This document shows, in pieces, positions 33,890 through 44,925 of a DNA stretch of 64,000 nt (position 1 is its first letter; each line of letters begins with the position of its first letter). The position numbers were made by a program, and so were the translations under genes. The notes beneath the pieces are model-generated. The model was not told the origin of the DNA and made no database searches. It saw nothing but the letters and a program-made list of their open reading frames with translations. The DNA is taken from positions 124,001 to 188,000 of the forward strand of contig CAJNDT010000990.1 in assembly GCA_905221615.1 (NCBI GenBank). Direction: 5' to 3'. This DNA comes from Symbiodinium sp. CCMP2592 (Eukaryota > Sar > Dinophyceae > Suessiales > Symbiodiniaceae).

Positions 33890-34605
33890 GCGCCCAGGGT
33901 TTCGGGCAAGAGGTTGCAGGATTCATTGACTGGGTTTGGGGTTTATCGTGCGTAGGGTTTAGGCCCAGATTCTAGCACCCCGGAATTCCGAAGAAGGGAT
34001 GACAAGACTAAGCCTCCGAGGGGGAAGAACGGACAGGTGCAAGAGTGCCTGCATTGCAGCAAAGGTTGGGCTTCCTTTTTGTAGGCATGCGCAGGATGAC
34101 GACCCCTGCTCTTCGGAGTTTAGATTACCCTTAGGCTCTAAGGACTCATATCTAAGGGCCGTTGGGCCCAAAGACCATACTGCATAAGGCTTTTGGGCAA
34201 TTTGGAGCCTTAGGATTAGGGCCAGGGTTGCGCATGCTAGAAAGTGAAGATTCCCCTTACTTTTCTCTCCTAGGGGACGGAAGCCAGCCAAGCCCCCCCG
34301 CCCCCCCCCCCCCCGCCGAAAACGCCATGTCAACCCAAACTCGAGGGGGTGGGGGTAAAGAAGCACATAACAAAACCAGTCCATAGGGATATCTCCAGAT
34401 ACCCCCCTAAAGCCCTGATCAAAGAGATCTGCGCCTCAATTCGTCGGCACCGGGTCTTTTAATAATTAGTGATTGTATTCCTAAAAGGGCCCTTGATCTA
34501 TTTACAAAAATTCAGGCCCCTACATTACCTCAACAACCCATCCCTTGACGACTTGTGCTCGAGGTCTTCAACTCATGCCAAACGTAACCGTGCCCTCACT
34601 CAGAC

Positions 34606-34736
34606 CTCTAACCCAGCGACTGAAGTCCCACGCCCTGGCACCTAGCTTCTGGCGCTCTTCCAGGATGATACCGGTTAGCCCCTGGGTGATGCTAAAGGCT
34701 TGATTGTGTAAGGCTCGCGGGATGTTGCGGCCGAGG
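34606..34736 (-). CDS. Long exon of an unidentified minus-strand gene
   Basis: A 131-base exon between an acceptor GTAAG and a GT donor reads NIPRALHNQAFSITQGLTG followed by IILEERQKLGARAWDFSRWV. It clearly looks protein-coding but I cannot name the family. It probably belongs to the gene whose signal-peptide exon is at 37,723-37,807. Confidence 0.55.
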
Positions 34737-35184
34737 CTTACAATTGACATTTGAGGGTATCTGACGCAACGTCCCTAAAGCGTTCCTGGTCTAGGAATGG
34801 ATACCCTCCGGATACTTGTGTCAGGGACCAGTTCTCCAGCGCAGGTAAACCAACACAGATTTCGGAAACCTTGAAACCAAAGCCCTGCCGTGGGCTCTAC
34901 ACCCCTTGAACGGCAGAACAACACAACCCACTTCACCCTTACAGTCTAGAACCCTACAAACCCCCCATAAGCATGGTGAAACAATCCTATGAAACACGAC
35001 TCAGAAGCCTCCCCATAGAAACCCGATGCAACCGTGTAGAACCCTATAACTACCACAACCTACTCTTTTTGTAGTTCCCTGAAAAAGCAGGTTTTGGCAG
35101 CTCAAGCTACAAGACAACCAAGACTCATAGAACCCCACAAACCTCTCCAGGAACAGCTTAACAGCTCAAGAAAGAAAGATAGGG

Positions 35185-35316
35185 GCCCCAAAACAGCACA
35201 TAAGCCAAAAACAAGAGGACAGGGATATCCCACATAAACCCCCTTATAATGAAGCCCAACACGGTAGGGATATCTTTATGCTATTGTCCTCTTTGGGTCC
35301 CTAAAAAAGACACCAC
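35185..35316. repeat. Palindromic element of a further family
   Basis: Arms GAGGACAGGGATATCCC and GGGATATCTTTATGCTATTGTCCTC. No second copy was seen in the window. Confidence 0.5.
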
Positions 35317-35331
35317 TTTAGGAACCCCTTC

Positions 35332-35362
35332 CTGAGCTGCCCGGCCAGCGCCAAAACCTCCA
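35332..35362 (-). CDS. Micro-exon candidate
   Basis: 31 bases between an acceptor GCTAG and a possible GA donor, reading EVLALAGQL. It lies in the same orientation and order as the neighbouring minus-strand exons. Confidence 0.4.
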
Positions 35363-35379
35363 CTAGCCTTAGAGCTTTG

Positions 35380-36760
35380 GCGCTCCGAGGTTCAGGGCGT
35401 CTGGGACTTTATATAGGGCTTTAGGCTCTGGGGTTCAAAGTTTGGAGTTTAGGGTGCGCGGTTAAGAATTTAGGATGTGGGGTGTGGGATTTGAGGTTTT
35501 GGGTTCTGGGCTTGGAGTTGAGGGCTACTGCTTGAGGTTCTTGAAGGACTCATTCCTTGCGGAGTTTTTAAGTCTCTACTGGTTTCTGCTTACACGGCCG
35601 TACATGCCTATATCTTATACTTACAGGGCTCCTGGGGTGCATAGGAGGGCCCTAGAGGAAATAGATTCAGGAAGCTACAGGGTTCTTGGATGTTTATCGG
35701 CTCTGATAGGGTGGTGCGCACCTCAAGGTGTATCGGAAGAAGCGAATCAGGCTTGAAAGTTGGGGCTAAGGCTTTAGGGTTTAGGGTTTGGGGTGTGGGC
35801 TGGGTGTGTGGTTGGGATGTTGGGTTTAGGGTGTGAAGGCTTGGGGGATTTGGGCTTCAGGATTAAGAAATGCTTGCCCCGTTTGCTTCCTACTGCTGCG
35901 GTTCACGTAGTCTGCTCCTGTCTATGATTACGACGATTGCGTTTTGCAATCAATTTACCGTGCATACCATGAAAAAGTGCTACGACTGGTGTCTTCAGGA
36001 CCACGATTGTGTGAATGAGCGCTTCAAGCTCTGCTTTTCTCTGGGAGCAGCTACTGCAGCTAAGACGTTTGCCACAGCCTAGGTTTTCTGTTGTTTTCCA
36101 GGATGGTCTTAGGCTGAATTTCAGGATAGAGAGCCATGTTAACGCAGCCTTCGTGTGGCTGTCGCCAAGCTCCCTGCGAATGTGACCGAGAGCCCAACCC
36201 TCTTTCGGAAAGCTAGACAATTCACTAAGGCATGCAAGTAAAGTAGCAAGGATAGACTTCGTGGTCACAGTAATGAATAATTACGATCACCAATATCAGA
36301 CCACCAACTAGGTCTCAAAAACAGAAGTGGCAATATCATGCCGAGTAGCAGCACTGGATATGATTCTCACCCCCAGTGATATATGAATATTGAAAACAAG
36401 CAAAGGACCAAGACACTCAGAAACGAGAGCTGACATTGGTACAACCGAAGATAGCCCAAGTAACCAGGGAAGATCCACGAAGAATCGACCCTAAACTCGA
36501 AACCCCACCCGGTAATGCAGAGGCCGTAAGAATTGGAACTGCGTTTTGGGATACATTAGTATGGCATAGTCATGGCATGGAACCGGATGAAATAGTTTTA
36601 CCCGTGCTTCAAGCTTCAGTATTACTTACATCTTGCAATCAAAGGCCAGATTGAGGATTTCGGGCGCCTCAATCCTACATGTAAGCCCGGTTGAAGAGCT
36701 GGCGTTTGGCTTAAGTTAAGGCTTTTGGGACCCTTGGGTGCGATGAACTATGAACCCTCG
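35380..36760. other. Stretch without confident genes
   Basis: Weak open frames exist: 35,903-36,268 minus (121 codons) and 36,436-36,654 plus (73 codons). Neither has recognisable motifs. TTTAGGG words are rare between 35,900 and 36,760, unlike the surroundings. Confidence 0.4.
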
Positions 36761-36765
36761 ACCCT

Positions 36766-36954
36766 TTACTGGAGGTTCATGGGTAGTTATACGTGGGGTT
36801 ATGAGGGCTTAGGGTTCCTTTTAAGGGTTCTATAGGGTTTAGGGTGTATTGTTTAGGGTAGGTATAAGTAGGGTTATAAGTCCCCTACTATGGGTTATAA
36901 GCACGATTCCCCTACTTCTAACCCCACTTGCAACTACCCAAGAACCTCCAAGTA
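36766..36954. repeat. Palindromic element, family A, copy 3, enlarged
   Basis: Arms ACTGGAGGTTCATGGGTAG and CTACCCAAGAACCTCCAAG. About 70 bases of TTTAGGG-type sequence are inserted after the left arm. Confidence 0.75.
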
Positions 36955-37288
36955 AACCCGCAACTGGGCATCCGGCAGTTGTGCAGAGTGCACCTGTCTG
37001 CCGGATGCAGTCATTAACAGCAACCCACAACTACGCGAAGCTCCCGCAACTTCTTCGAAGCCCTAAACCTCAAAGCCTTTCAGTCTTTGAAACACGTTCA
37101 ATGGCGAAGGGGGGCTTCGGGGAGTAGGTGTTCTCTTGGGCTGGTAACGAAGAGCGTGAAATAATTGGGATGGGGTTCTGGGGTATACTATGGCAAAAGG
37201 GTATTGATAAAGATTAGAGATGATTCAGACATCTACATGCGAAAATCAAAGTCTGTGTAATGCAGGCATTGTGGGTTGTCCTACTACC

Positions 37289-37397
37289 ACTTGGCGGTTC
37301 ATGGGTAGCTAGAAGGGGTTATAAGTCCCCGAAAATGGGTCATAAGCATAGTTACCCTACTTATAACCCTGCTTACAACACCCATGAACCTCCAAGC
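37289..37397. repeat. Palindromic element, family A, copy 4
   Basis: Arms CTTGGCGGTTCATGGGTAG and CACCCATGAACCTCCAAG. Confidence 0.82.
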
Positions 37398-37445
37398 ACC
37401 AGCTCCAACCCCGCGACTGTTAACCTACAAGCGGCGACCTTCACA

Positions 37446-37807
37446 CATCCACGGAGCTCTTTGCACGGTAGCTCCCGAATTGCACCCAAAACCCTCAGTA
37501 AACCCATGCAGGCCATGAGCAGCAAACTAATCCTGCCTCGTCGAAGAGGTCCACATACCGCAGTGCTGCCTGTCAACCGAACCATGTTTTTAATATTAGG
37601 GTGTAGGGTTTAGGGTTGAGGGTTCTTCAAACTCTAACCCCAACCCTGAACGCCAATGCTGCTGGGGCTCTTGCGACGTGTTCTTTGAATTTCGGTTGTT
37701 TTAGGGTTTAAAGGGTTTAGGCAGGAGCAAGAGATGTGCAGCAGCAGCAGCAGCAGCAGCACCAGCAGCAGCAGCAGCAGCAGCGACGGCAATAGCTGCA
37801 ATTCCAT
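37446..37807 (-). CDS. 5' exons with poly-leucine signal peptide
   Basis: ATG at 37,807 opens MELQLLPS, then a run of about 16 Leu/Val residues encoded by a CTG repeat, then HISCSC, ending near 37,723. This looks like an N-terminal signal peptide. Downstream in coding order come a candidate exon near 37,684-37,635, an 11-codon exon at 37,569-37,537 (AALRYVDLFDE, GC donor) and a candidate at about 37,488-37,446 (IRELPCKELRGCVK). The protein would enter the secretory route, or a secondary plastid through a bipartite presequence (inference). It may be the start of the gene continuing to 28.6 kb. The family is not recognised. Confidence 0.5.
37739..37785. repeat. (CAG)n trinucleotide repeat encoding leucine on the minus strand
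   Basis: CAG units with one CAC interruption. On the minus strand the repeat reads CTG and forms the hydrophobic core of the signal peptide. Confidence 0.95.
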
Positions 37808-37952
37808 GGTGTGGCACAGTGCTGGGCCGGGTCTTCTTATAGGGGTTTAGGTTTTAGGATCTAGGGTTCAAAAATGACATTGTTGCAACGATACCTCGTT
37901 TAGTTTAGTCTTTACCTTACTACCTACCTTCAACCCTACAAATAAACCGTTG

Positions 37953-38038
37953 TGGGGTTCCTGACCCTGACATAGTACCCTAAATAGTGGGATCCTTATT
38001 CTAAGGACCCCAAAGGTACGCCTAAGTTTTGGAAAATC
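37953..38038. repeat. Degenerate family C element
   Basis: GTTCCTGACCCTGACATAGT to GCCTAAGTTTTGGAAAATCC with GGATCCTTATTCTAAGG in the middle. Confidence 0.65.
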
Positions 38039-38108
38039 CAATACACGTCCTTAGGCTCTTCAAGGTCCAGGTGGGGTCTTTGGACCGCTTCCAGGCCCAG
38101 AGTGGCCG

Positions 38109-39388
38109 AGGGCCAAGGATCTAAACCCTAAGAAAAGGTGTCTTAAGAGTTAGATTAGGGTTCCTTTTTAGGATTCCTTTAAGGGATACTCTTTACGGGT
38201 TCTATAAGCGCTTTCGGGAAATAGAGGCCTTATTTTGCTATAGTGATAAGAGGGAGCCCCCTAAACCCTATTCTAAATACTAAGGCCCCTAAATTAACCC
38301 CCCAAGACCCTGCTGTAGTGGTTCATAAAAGGGTTTACGAACCAGAAGGGTCAAGGGTGTAAAGGGTTTAGGCTCTGTAATTTATAAACCCCCAAACCCT
38401 AGACACCATTGACCCTAGTGGTTCATAAACCCTATAAATTCTAAACCCGGAATCATGAGCAGCTACTTGGAGCCACCGAGGTCTGCTTTACGATTTAAAG
38501 GAACTGAAAAATAACTGAGCTACTGCACCCACGAGCCCCTAACCTAAACCCTAAACCCTAAATGGGGTCTAAAGGTGCAGGCTTCAGAGTCAAGTTTAGG
38601 GCTTGCTTTATCCAAGGGTGCAAGGGCTTGAGGCAGTTTAGTAGGGTTTAGGGCAGTTTAGGTTCGGGGGGATCGGGAGGTTCGGGATGTTCGGGGATTT
38701 CGGGCTTTGCGGTTTAGGGCTTATGCTTAGGGGGCTTAGGGTTTGGTGTTTCGGGGTACGCGCCGGTTTACCGGTCTCTGCTGCCCCACAAATCTATCGC
38801 TGCACCCTTCGAGTTCTCGAAAATCTGTAAACAGCCTGCACGCCCCTGGGTTTCTCTTTTGTGCTTCCTCTAAATGACTCAATGTTTCTGCTTTGTGCTT
38901 CCTCTCAGTGACTCTGTACACGAATGCCTTTTCAGCACAGTTCGGAGCCGTAATCTACAACAACCCCACCCCCTCTCCCAAGAAGGTTCCCCGAAGTCCC
39001 CGGCGTCCCGGCACTCGAGCCGGTGACGTGCACATGAAAGTGCGACGGCACCGGACTGGTGCCGCGAGCGCTGGGCGGGGAAATGAGAAGGTTGCCGGAA
39101 AATCCTGAACTCACTTACTTGTCCGGCTTCGGATGAAAAAGTCAGTATACTACTAAGTCCACGACTCTTTCAGGACATTCGCAAGTGCAAGCTGGCAAAG
39201 ATTGAAGAATCGTGCCCGCTGCGGCTCGAGCTTGAGCACCCAGCTGACAAAAACTCGCCTGTAGGTTACGGGTAGCTACAAGACAGGCATCCGCAAGCAA
39301 GCGGCGATGGGAATTGCTTGTACAGGCACAACTACTAAGCTCCAATGCCTAAACTCATATCCGACATGCTACACTCTTATGCACCCTA
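38109..39388. repeat. 1.3-kb direct repeat R, left copy
   Basis: Starts AGGGCCAAGGATCTAAACCC and ends CTTATGCACCCTA. It is nearly identical to 60,200-61,516, apart from a few substitutions and small indels. The left copy lacks about 30 bases present near 60,325 and a short segment near 61,185. It contains host-type TTTAGGG sequence and exon-like blocks, including the terminal exon copy at 39,153-39,258. Confidence 0.95.
39153..39258 (-). pseudogene. Duplicated terminal exon, left copy
   Basis: Identical in layout to 61,284-61,389: acceptor CCTACAG, then VFVSWVLKLEPQRARFFNLC and a TAG stop. Here the upstream exons are missing, since the 20.8-kb unit lies in between, so this copy is an orphan unless spliced from elsewhere. 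Confidence 0.6.
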
Positions 39389-39436
39389 GGGTTGTGTTAA
39401 ATTATCCCTTGTATTTGCAGGAAGCTAGGAATGAAT

Positions 39437-39630
39437 TAAAAGGTGAATACAAGGTAAATAAAAGGTGGTCGCAAAAGGTGAATCAGGGCAGACCAAGACG
39501 AATGAAAGGTGAATAGACTGTGAATGAAAGGTGAATACAATGTGAATACAAGGTGAGTAAAAGGTGAATAAAAGGTGAATCGAGGCGAATGAAAGGTGGA
39601 AAAAAGGTGAAACAAAGGTGAACAAGACAT
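39437..39630. repeat. Left subterminal array of AAAGGTGAAT-like units
   Basis: About a dozen degenerate 10-12-base units (AAAGGTGAATA, AAAAGGTGAATC, GAATGAAAGGTG). The inverse orientation occurs at the other end of the unit. Confidence 0.85.
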
Positions 39631-39635
39631 AACCC

Positions 39636-39746
39636 AGAGACTCCAATATCCCTTAATTAAGGAATATTCCTTAAATTATAGTAGGATCCTTAATATAATT
39701 TGATTTAAGGTATATTCCCTAATTAAGGGATATTGGAGTCTCTGGT
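39636..39746. repeat. Palindromic element, family H, copy 3
   Basis: Near-perfect arms CAGAGACTCCAATATCCCTT and AAGGGATATTGGAGTCTCTG. It is inserted inside the 20.8-kb unit, so that unit has been resident while family H was active. Confidence 0.9.
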
Positions 39747-39749
39747 AAG

Positions 39750-40900
39750 CAGCTGCAGGACGAGCCCCTGTATTATGGAGCCTCTAGGTGGAGCTTTTAG
39801 GAGGGTTGGTCGCAAAGTGGCCTAGCCGCCGCCTAGCGGACCTAGCGTCGGGGGTTTGCCAGGGGGCCTGGAGCCTTTACGAGGGTTGGCTAAGGGACCT
39901 TGGCAGCCCAAGCCAAGCAAGACCAAAGGACCAAATGATTCCAACTGCGACCCCTCAGGGCCTTGAACTTAGCCTCAAACAAATTCACCAGCACGAATCA
40001 CTAACGATCAACTATACCCGTACCTTGGCCGTAGCCGTAGCCCTAGCCCCAAAGCCCTAACCCTAACCGCCTAGCCCAAATAGTCACTAGTCCAGCCTCG
40101 GCGAAGGGATGTCGGATGAGGGCCAGGGCAAGTGCATTTGTCGGGTTGAGATCTGAGAATCTCAGAGTAACAAATAATTGATCAGGAGCCCGTAAATGCT
40201 GAAACCGAAATGGTTAAGGCTAAGGCTTCGGCCCTACTTAAAGGATCACGGGACTTAGTAAGTAGGGTTATAAGTATGGTAACTATAGTTCTTTCTACTT
40301 AGAACCTTAAAAACGGTACTTATAACCCTACATACTAAGTCCCATGATCCCCCGAGTAGGCTTAAGGCTTAAGACCCAAGGGGCACTGTCACTAGAGTGG
40401 ACAGGTCACAAGGGCCCAGCACGATTTTGCATTCGTCCTCGATGCTCTGCAGCGAGTCAGGTTTCTCTGCTGTCAGGACGCACGTGCACAGGCACAGACG
40501 GTTGGAACACAGTGTGGCATTGCGGGGTTATGACAGAAAACAAATAAGCTTTGGAGTATTGCTGCTGGCTGCCAGTTTCAACGGGTCCTGTCACAGCGAC
40601 GTGGCTAAGCCCAGAGGGGGCTTAGGGCCTGGAACTAGTCATTAGTGACAAGGACTAGGACCAGCACTGTCACTAGGAACGGCAGCAGATGAACTGCTGC
40701 AAAACGCGACCTCTGCCAGGGCCTGTTCTTGCCTTCATGACATCTAACTGCAGCTATATAGCTGGTAAGAAGTAGTCACTGGCCGGTAGCGCTTCCAGGA
40801 GACCAACAACACTGCTGTTCTGCAATTCTCAAGCTGAGTCCTATCGGCGACAGTCCCGGAGATATCGCTACCACTTGGCCGTGTAAGCCTCGAAAGAAGT
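39750..40900. other. Left flank inside the unit, no gene found
   Basis: It has a loosely repeated GGAGCTTTTAGGAGGGTTGG / GGAGCCTTTACGAGGGTTGG pair at 39,789 and 39,870, a short CCCTAACCCTAACC run near 40,055, a family B element at 40,235 and unassigned sequence to 40,900. Confidence 0.5.
40235..40358. repeat. Palindromic element, family B, copy 7
   Basis: Arms CTTAAAGGATCACGGGACTTA and AAGTCCCATGATCCCCCGAG, bordered by TA. It is the second host palindrome inside the 20.8-kb unit. Confidence 0.85.
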
Positions 40901-40912
40901 TTCACGACGATT

Positions 40913-42963
40913 TCACGACAGCAAGTTGTTCTTCGCTTCGATCAACTTCGGATGGATCATGGACTCTGGAACGGAGCCGCCAGCAATTGCGGCAGCTTCA
41001 TCCAGCAACAACTTGTTCGCGACTGCACGCGTGCTTTGCACTGCAAGCAGAATGATCCCCTCACAAACAGCAACCCTTGCTTGCTGCAACACTTTCTCAA
41101 AGCACTCCTTGTCCGAGCCAAGCTCCTTCATGATCTCGAAAGATGCCGCAACTGGCCCAAACGTCGTCTGGAACTCTGAGATGTCCTTGAGCTCCTGGAG
41201 ATTCTAGTATAATCATTAAAAACTATTACTATTACTATTACTATTACAATTACTATATTACTATTACTATACTATACTATACTCCAAACCCACAATCTTT
41301 CGTGAAGTCCTTGGTGTACTTGCTGTGCACATCCATGCACTGGCCGCCCTTGAAGTCCTTCAAACTCTTCGCCTTTGCTTTCAACTCGTCCAGCTCGCAA
41401 TCGTTGCTGAGGCCGGCACGCCAGTACCCAGGCATGTCCGGATTGCAGAGATCACCAGTGATTTCCTTCAAGGCACTGGCCATGCTCTTGATCTCCTCCT
41501 TGAAGTTGTGGCATACCAACTTCACGGCATCGATGAACTCCGACACATCCAACGGGGCCTTCTCGTGGAAATTCAGAGTCCGCAGCCTCTCGTCCTCGAT
41601 GTCCTCCCCATCCCGGAATCTGTCACCAGCTCGGAACTGCTCCACATCCTTCGCGGCCGCTTGGGAGGCCTCGACCGCTCGCATGTACTCAACCAACATG
41701 TTCCGGCGGCGGTCGCGATGCACCTTCTCCTCTAGGGTCTGCCCAAGCTTGCTGTATGCATCCTGGCTGTTGCGAACCTTCACATTCGCCTGCACCACTT
41801 GCATATTCTTGAGCAACCAGTCCTTGGCGCTGTGCTGGGACAAGATCACCACCTCACCAATGAAGTCAGCCGCCTGCTGCAGCTCGGTTGTGGTCTTGGA
41901 CACGCCAGTGCCAAAGACCTTACTCGGTCTGCAATGGCACCAATGTTCCATGCTCGCACCACTACATCCTAACATAGTTACCACAACACCACGAAAACCA
42001 AGAAACATTAAGGCTGAGCCATTGGAAGAGTGGGGAGAGGCAGCTCCGCAAGACGGCAATGGAGGCATCATCCTCCTGCAGCCCCACGAAAACAGACTTG
42101 CACAAGGGAAACGACTTGATCAACTCAAAGAGCGCAGCATCGTCGAAGCTCTCCACTTTGCACTTCTCGAGAAACTTCTGCGTTGCCAGAACCTGTGCCG
42201 CCTCGGCATGCCACTTCTGCAGCCTCGCAGCTGCCGTTCTTGTGGGTGCATCCTGCCGCAGGAGGCTCCAAGCTTTCAGCACCGTTTTGATGTCTTGGTC
42301 CTCATAGCTGATCTGCCCGATTGCGATGTCAGAGGACACGATGGCTTCGGTTGCCTTCTCTGTCATCCCACGCAACTGCTCCTCTGTCCGAGCAGTGGTA
42401 CCCTCGCGCAGATTCTGTCTGCACGACTCCAAGCGCTCCGCGATGTAACCGATGCACGCGAAGTCGAAGTCGGAGCCGCCGGCCTTCACCGCAGCCACCT
42501 TCTCCTCGATGGTCGACACAGAAAGCTGCCATGCTTTCAGGCTGGCAGTTGTCCGCAGAACATCGTTGCAAGCCTGGCTCCAGCCGCTTTGGATGGCCAT
42601 CTTGAGGCCGGCCATCATGATGTCCTGCATTCCTTTGTGATTCAGGATCAGCAGAACACCGTCTGGTTTGTAGGGACTGCCAGCGTTGCAAAGCACGTGA
42701 AGCCCTTCGCAAACATCTCGAATGGCACCCACCGTGCCCTGCAACTGCTCAGGGACATCACCTCCCCCAGGAAGACCTGCCACCTTGATCTGGTCCAGAA
42801 TCTGCTCCAGGACATAGACCAGTTTGTCGCCCACCGCCGGACCGGCTTTGATCATCTGATTCAAGTGGTCGTTGTAGAAGGTCATTTTCATCTTCTCTGC
42901 AAGATCCTGCAGAAGTAGCTTCGGTAACGTGATAATCCGGTACGTGTGTGTGTGTGCGCGCAT
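40913..42963 (-). CDS. Unknown protein, predicted mostly helical, three exons
   Basis: Exons: about 42,940-42,020, 41,922-41,283 and 41,203-40,913 (stop). The joins keep one frame: a GC donor at 42,020 to an acceptor at 41,923 gives LFQ-C-KVFGTG, and a GT donor at 41,283 to TAG at 41,204 gives DCGFG-NLQELKD. The product is roughly 600 residues, rich in Ala, Glu, Lys and Leu with long heptad-like stretches and no membrane segments. I do not recognise a family. The second intron is a TACTAT/TATTAC simple repeat (41,216-41,282). The true start is uncertain: the open frame begins with a CACACA-encoded segment at 42,963, and an acceptor may lie just inside it. It is the most downstream gene of the 20.8-kb unit. 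Confidence 0.65.
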
Positions 42964-43099
42964 CTGGGATTTATTTCTGCTGCATACGGCTCATATTGAG
43001 CTAAGCACGCACTACATGTGTCTATGATGTCTACGACTATGACTATGCCATAGCCAAATCCAAACATGTACTTCGGTATAGTAGTGGGTTGGAGATTCA

Positions 43100-43720
43100 A
43101 AGGGTTTGGTAGATAAGTAAATAGACGGAGGATTAGGTTGACGGATAGTTACTGATAGATAGACACACTGATAGATGGTTGCACAAATGATAGTCAGAAT
43201 CGTGGCATATATAGAGGGATCGGATGCATAGCTCGCATCTTACAAGGGAAGGAGTATCATACGCCGCTCATAAGCCGTCATAGGCCTGGAAGAATTCGGG
43301 ACACATCGCTAGCCTAAAGCCGAGCACAGTAATATCTTAATATAAGTTATGTTATGTGCATCAATTGTAACTAGATAGTGTGTAGAGCAATATCGTCGTA
43401 GTCAAGTCAATATAGTTAGAGGAGAGGAGAATAAAAACTTAGCCAACAGATAGGTATGTGTGTCACTGTAGTGGGGAGTCAGTAGAGGATGGACGACAGT
43501 AGACGCACCGGTGCTTCGGAGCACGGTATGTAGAGCACGCACACAGGCATAGGAACTCCTGCTGTGCACAGAAATCATTTTCCAGCCTTGGTTCGCAACC
43601 TCGCTGCGACTAGTGACTATTCGTAACCTGCGACTCCTATTCTGTACAAGCACCCCCCATGCGCACGCAATCAGCGGCACCGCAGTGCTGCCTTGAGCCA
43701 CGGGTCACTACTTGAGCTAC
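43100..43720. other. Intergenic stretch with GATA-type degenerate repeats
   Basis: GATAGATAGACACACTGATAG-like words at 43,100-43,200. No supported gene. Confidence 0.5.
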
Positions 43721-43722
43721 AG

Positions 43723-44088
43723 CTACTTGCGAACTTTCTCCGAAAGTGTCTCCACCGGGGAAGCCGTAGCCGAGGATGAGGATCTGGTACCCGGAGGCAA
43801 TCTCCAAGTAGGCACGTTGGGCGATCTTGCCGCCCCCTTCGTTTCTGGCGTCTGAAACACGTGTGTGGTCTTCCTAGGCGGAGTGGTCGGCATGTCCGTT
43901 GACGACTTCGGCGGAGGCACAGCCGTCGCCCTCAACGGAAATGCTGGTGCTTCGTCGGATTTGGTCGTGTCCGGAGACTGCATGCTTGTCCTCTGCTTCT
44001 TGTGCTTCCGCGGTGCTTCTGGCGTTGATAGCTGCGTCCGCTTGCCGGGCGGTGTCATGAAGCTCACTGGAATCCCGAAGGGTGGCAT
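43723..44088 (-). CDS. Pro/Ser/Thr-rich reading frame
   Basis: 121 codons from ATG 44,088 to a stop at 43,723. The frame is low in complexity, basic at the N-terminus (PRKHKKQR) and rich in Pro, Thr and Ser with PTTPPRKTT and TPETKG words; it is probably disordered. It follows the exon at 44,724-44,269 on the same strand and may be that gene's last exon. Function unknown. Confidence 0.45.
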   Translation of the reverse strand: MPPFGIPVSFMTPPGKRTQLSTPEAPRKHKKQRTSMQSPDTTKSDEAPAFPLRATAVPPPKSSTDMPTTPPRKTTHVFQTPETKGAARSPNVPTWRLPPGTRSSSSATASPVETLSEKVRK

Positions 44089-44268
44089 GGCGGACCCAGT
44101 AATACGAAACTAGCTTTCTTGCCGCGATCATCTACCAGCCACGCAAGCCGCTGCTACAACTCGAGCCTGCCACAACATGATGCAATCCCTTGTAAGGCTG
44201 CGACAGGCTCCAAGCAACAAGAAAAGAACAACAAAAAAACTGATGGGACACCGACTTGGACATGCTGC

Positions 44269-44736
44269 TGGTTCAAACCCGTCCTTGTACACAAGCTCTT
44301 CACCGCTCTCGGCCTTGTCGCCAAGCCAAGACAGCGTATCCTTGCGGACCTTTTCATCTTGCACCAAACACGAGCACGTCACGCGGAAAAGATCGAATCC
44401 TTCATTCTCGGTCACAAGCGGAAAGATAGTAGCAGCGAAGTCGTTTGCCCGAGCTTTCCATTTGCTCTCGTCCGAGGAATTGAGCACCTCCTCAAGAAGG
44501 TCGTACCCTCTTCGCTCCATCAACTGCAGACGCAAGCTCATGGGCAGCCGCAAGTTGTCCATGTCGTTGAGAACGACGAGGACTTGCTGCAAGTCTGCCT
44601 TCTGCAACTTCAACACACCGCCCTTCTGCATCAGCTTGGACGCCGCCTCGCACTCAAGCAAGCGTCGGGACAAGATGTCGTACTCCCTCGTGCCCTGAAG
44701 CTTCACCAGCACCTTCTCCCTAGCCTCAGCAAACAA
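44269..44736 (-). CDS. Exon, unknown helical protein
   Basis: The minus frame from about 44,724 (acceptor CTGAG) to a GC donor near 44,269 or a GT donor near 44,277 reads LQGTREYDILSRRLLECEAA and DLQQVLVVLNDMDNLRLPMS and further helical sequence with a LERRGYDLLEEVL-like stretch. Family not recognised. It is one of the exons between the CxxC exons and the unit's left end. Confidence 0.5.
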
Positions 44737-44925
44737 TGTTTCGCACTAAGTAACCACCACGTAGCAAGCTGTCCAAAATCTAGAATCTAGCACCCAGGCT
44801 GTGCCAGGCTTGGTATTAGCATAAGGGCCTCTTTAGGACGACCTATGCTATTATCTAGGTAGGGATAGGGTCACAGGAACTTCTCGCGACAACCCACAAT
44901 GATGCAAGCTTTGAGCAGCAAACAC

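Noticed and set aside
35903-36268. 121-codon minus-strand frame as a gene
   Set aside because: No motif, no clear splice sites and no neighbouring frame supports it.
39174-39261. Plus-strand exon in repeat R (RKCKLAKIEESCPLRLELEH)
   Set aside because: The minus strand of the same block ends in a stop after a good acceptor and agrees with neighbouring minus-strand exons. Kept only as an alternative.
41302-42918. A 538-codon plus-strand open frame
   Set aside because: It is antisense to the helical-protein gene, whose minus-strand exons join in frame. The plus translation is Ser/Leu/Arg/Cys-rich as expected of a shadow frame.
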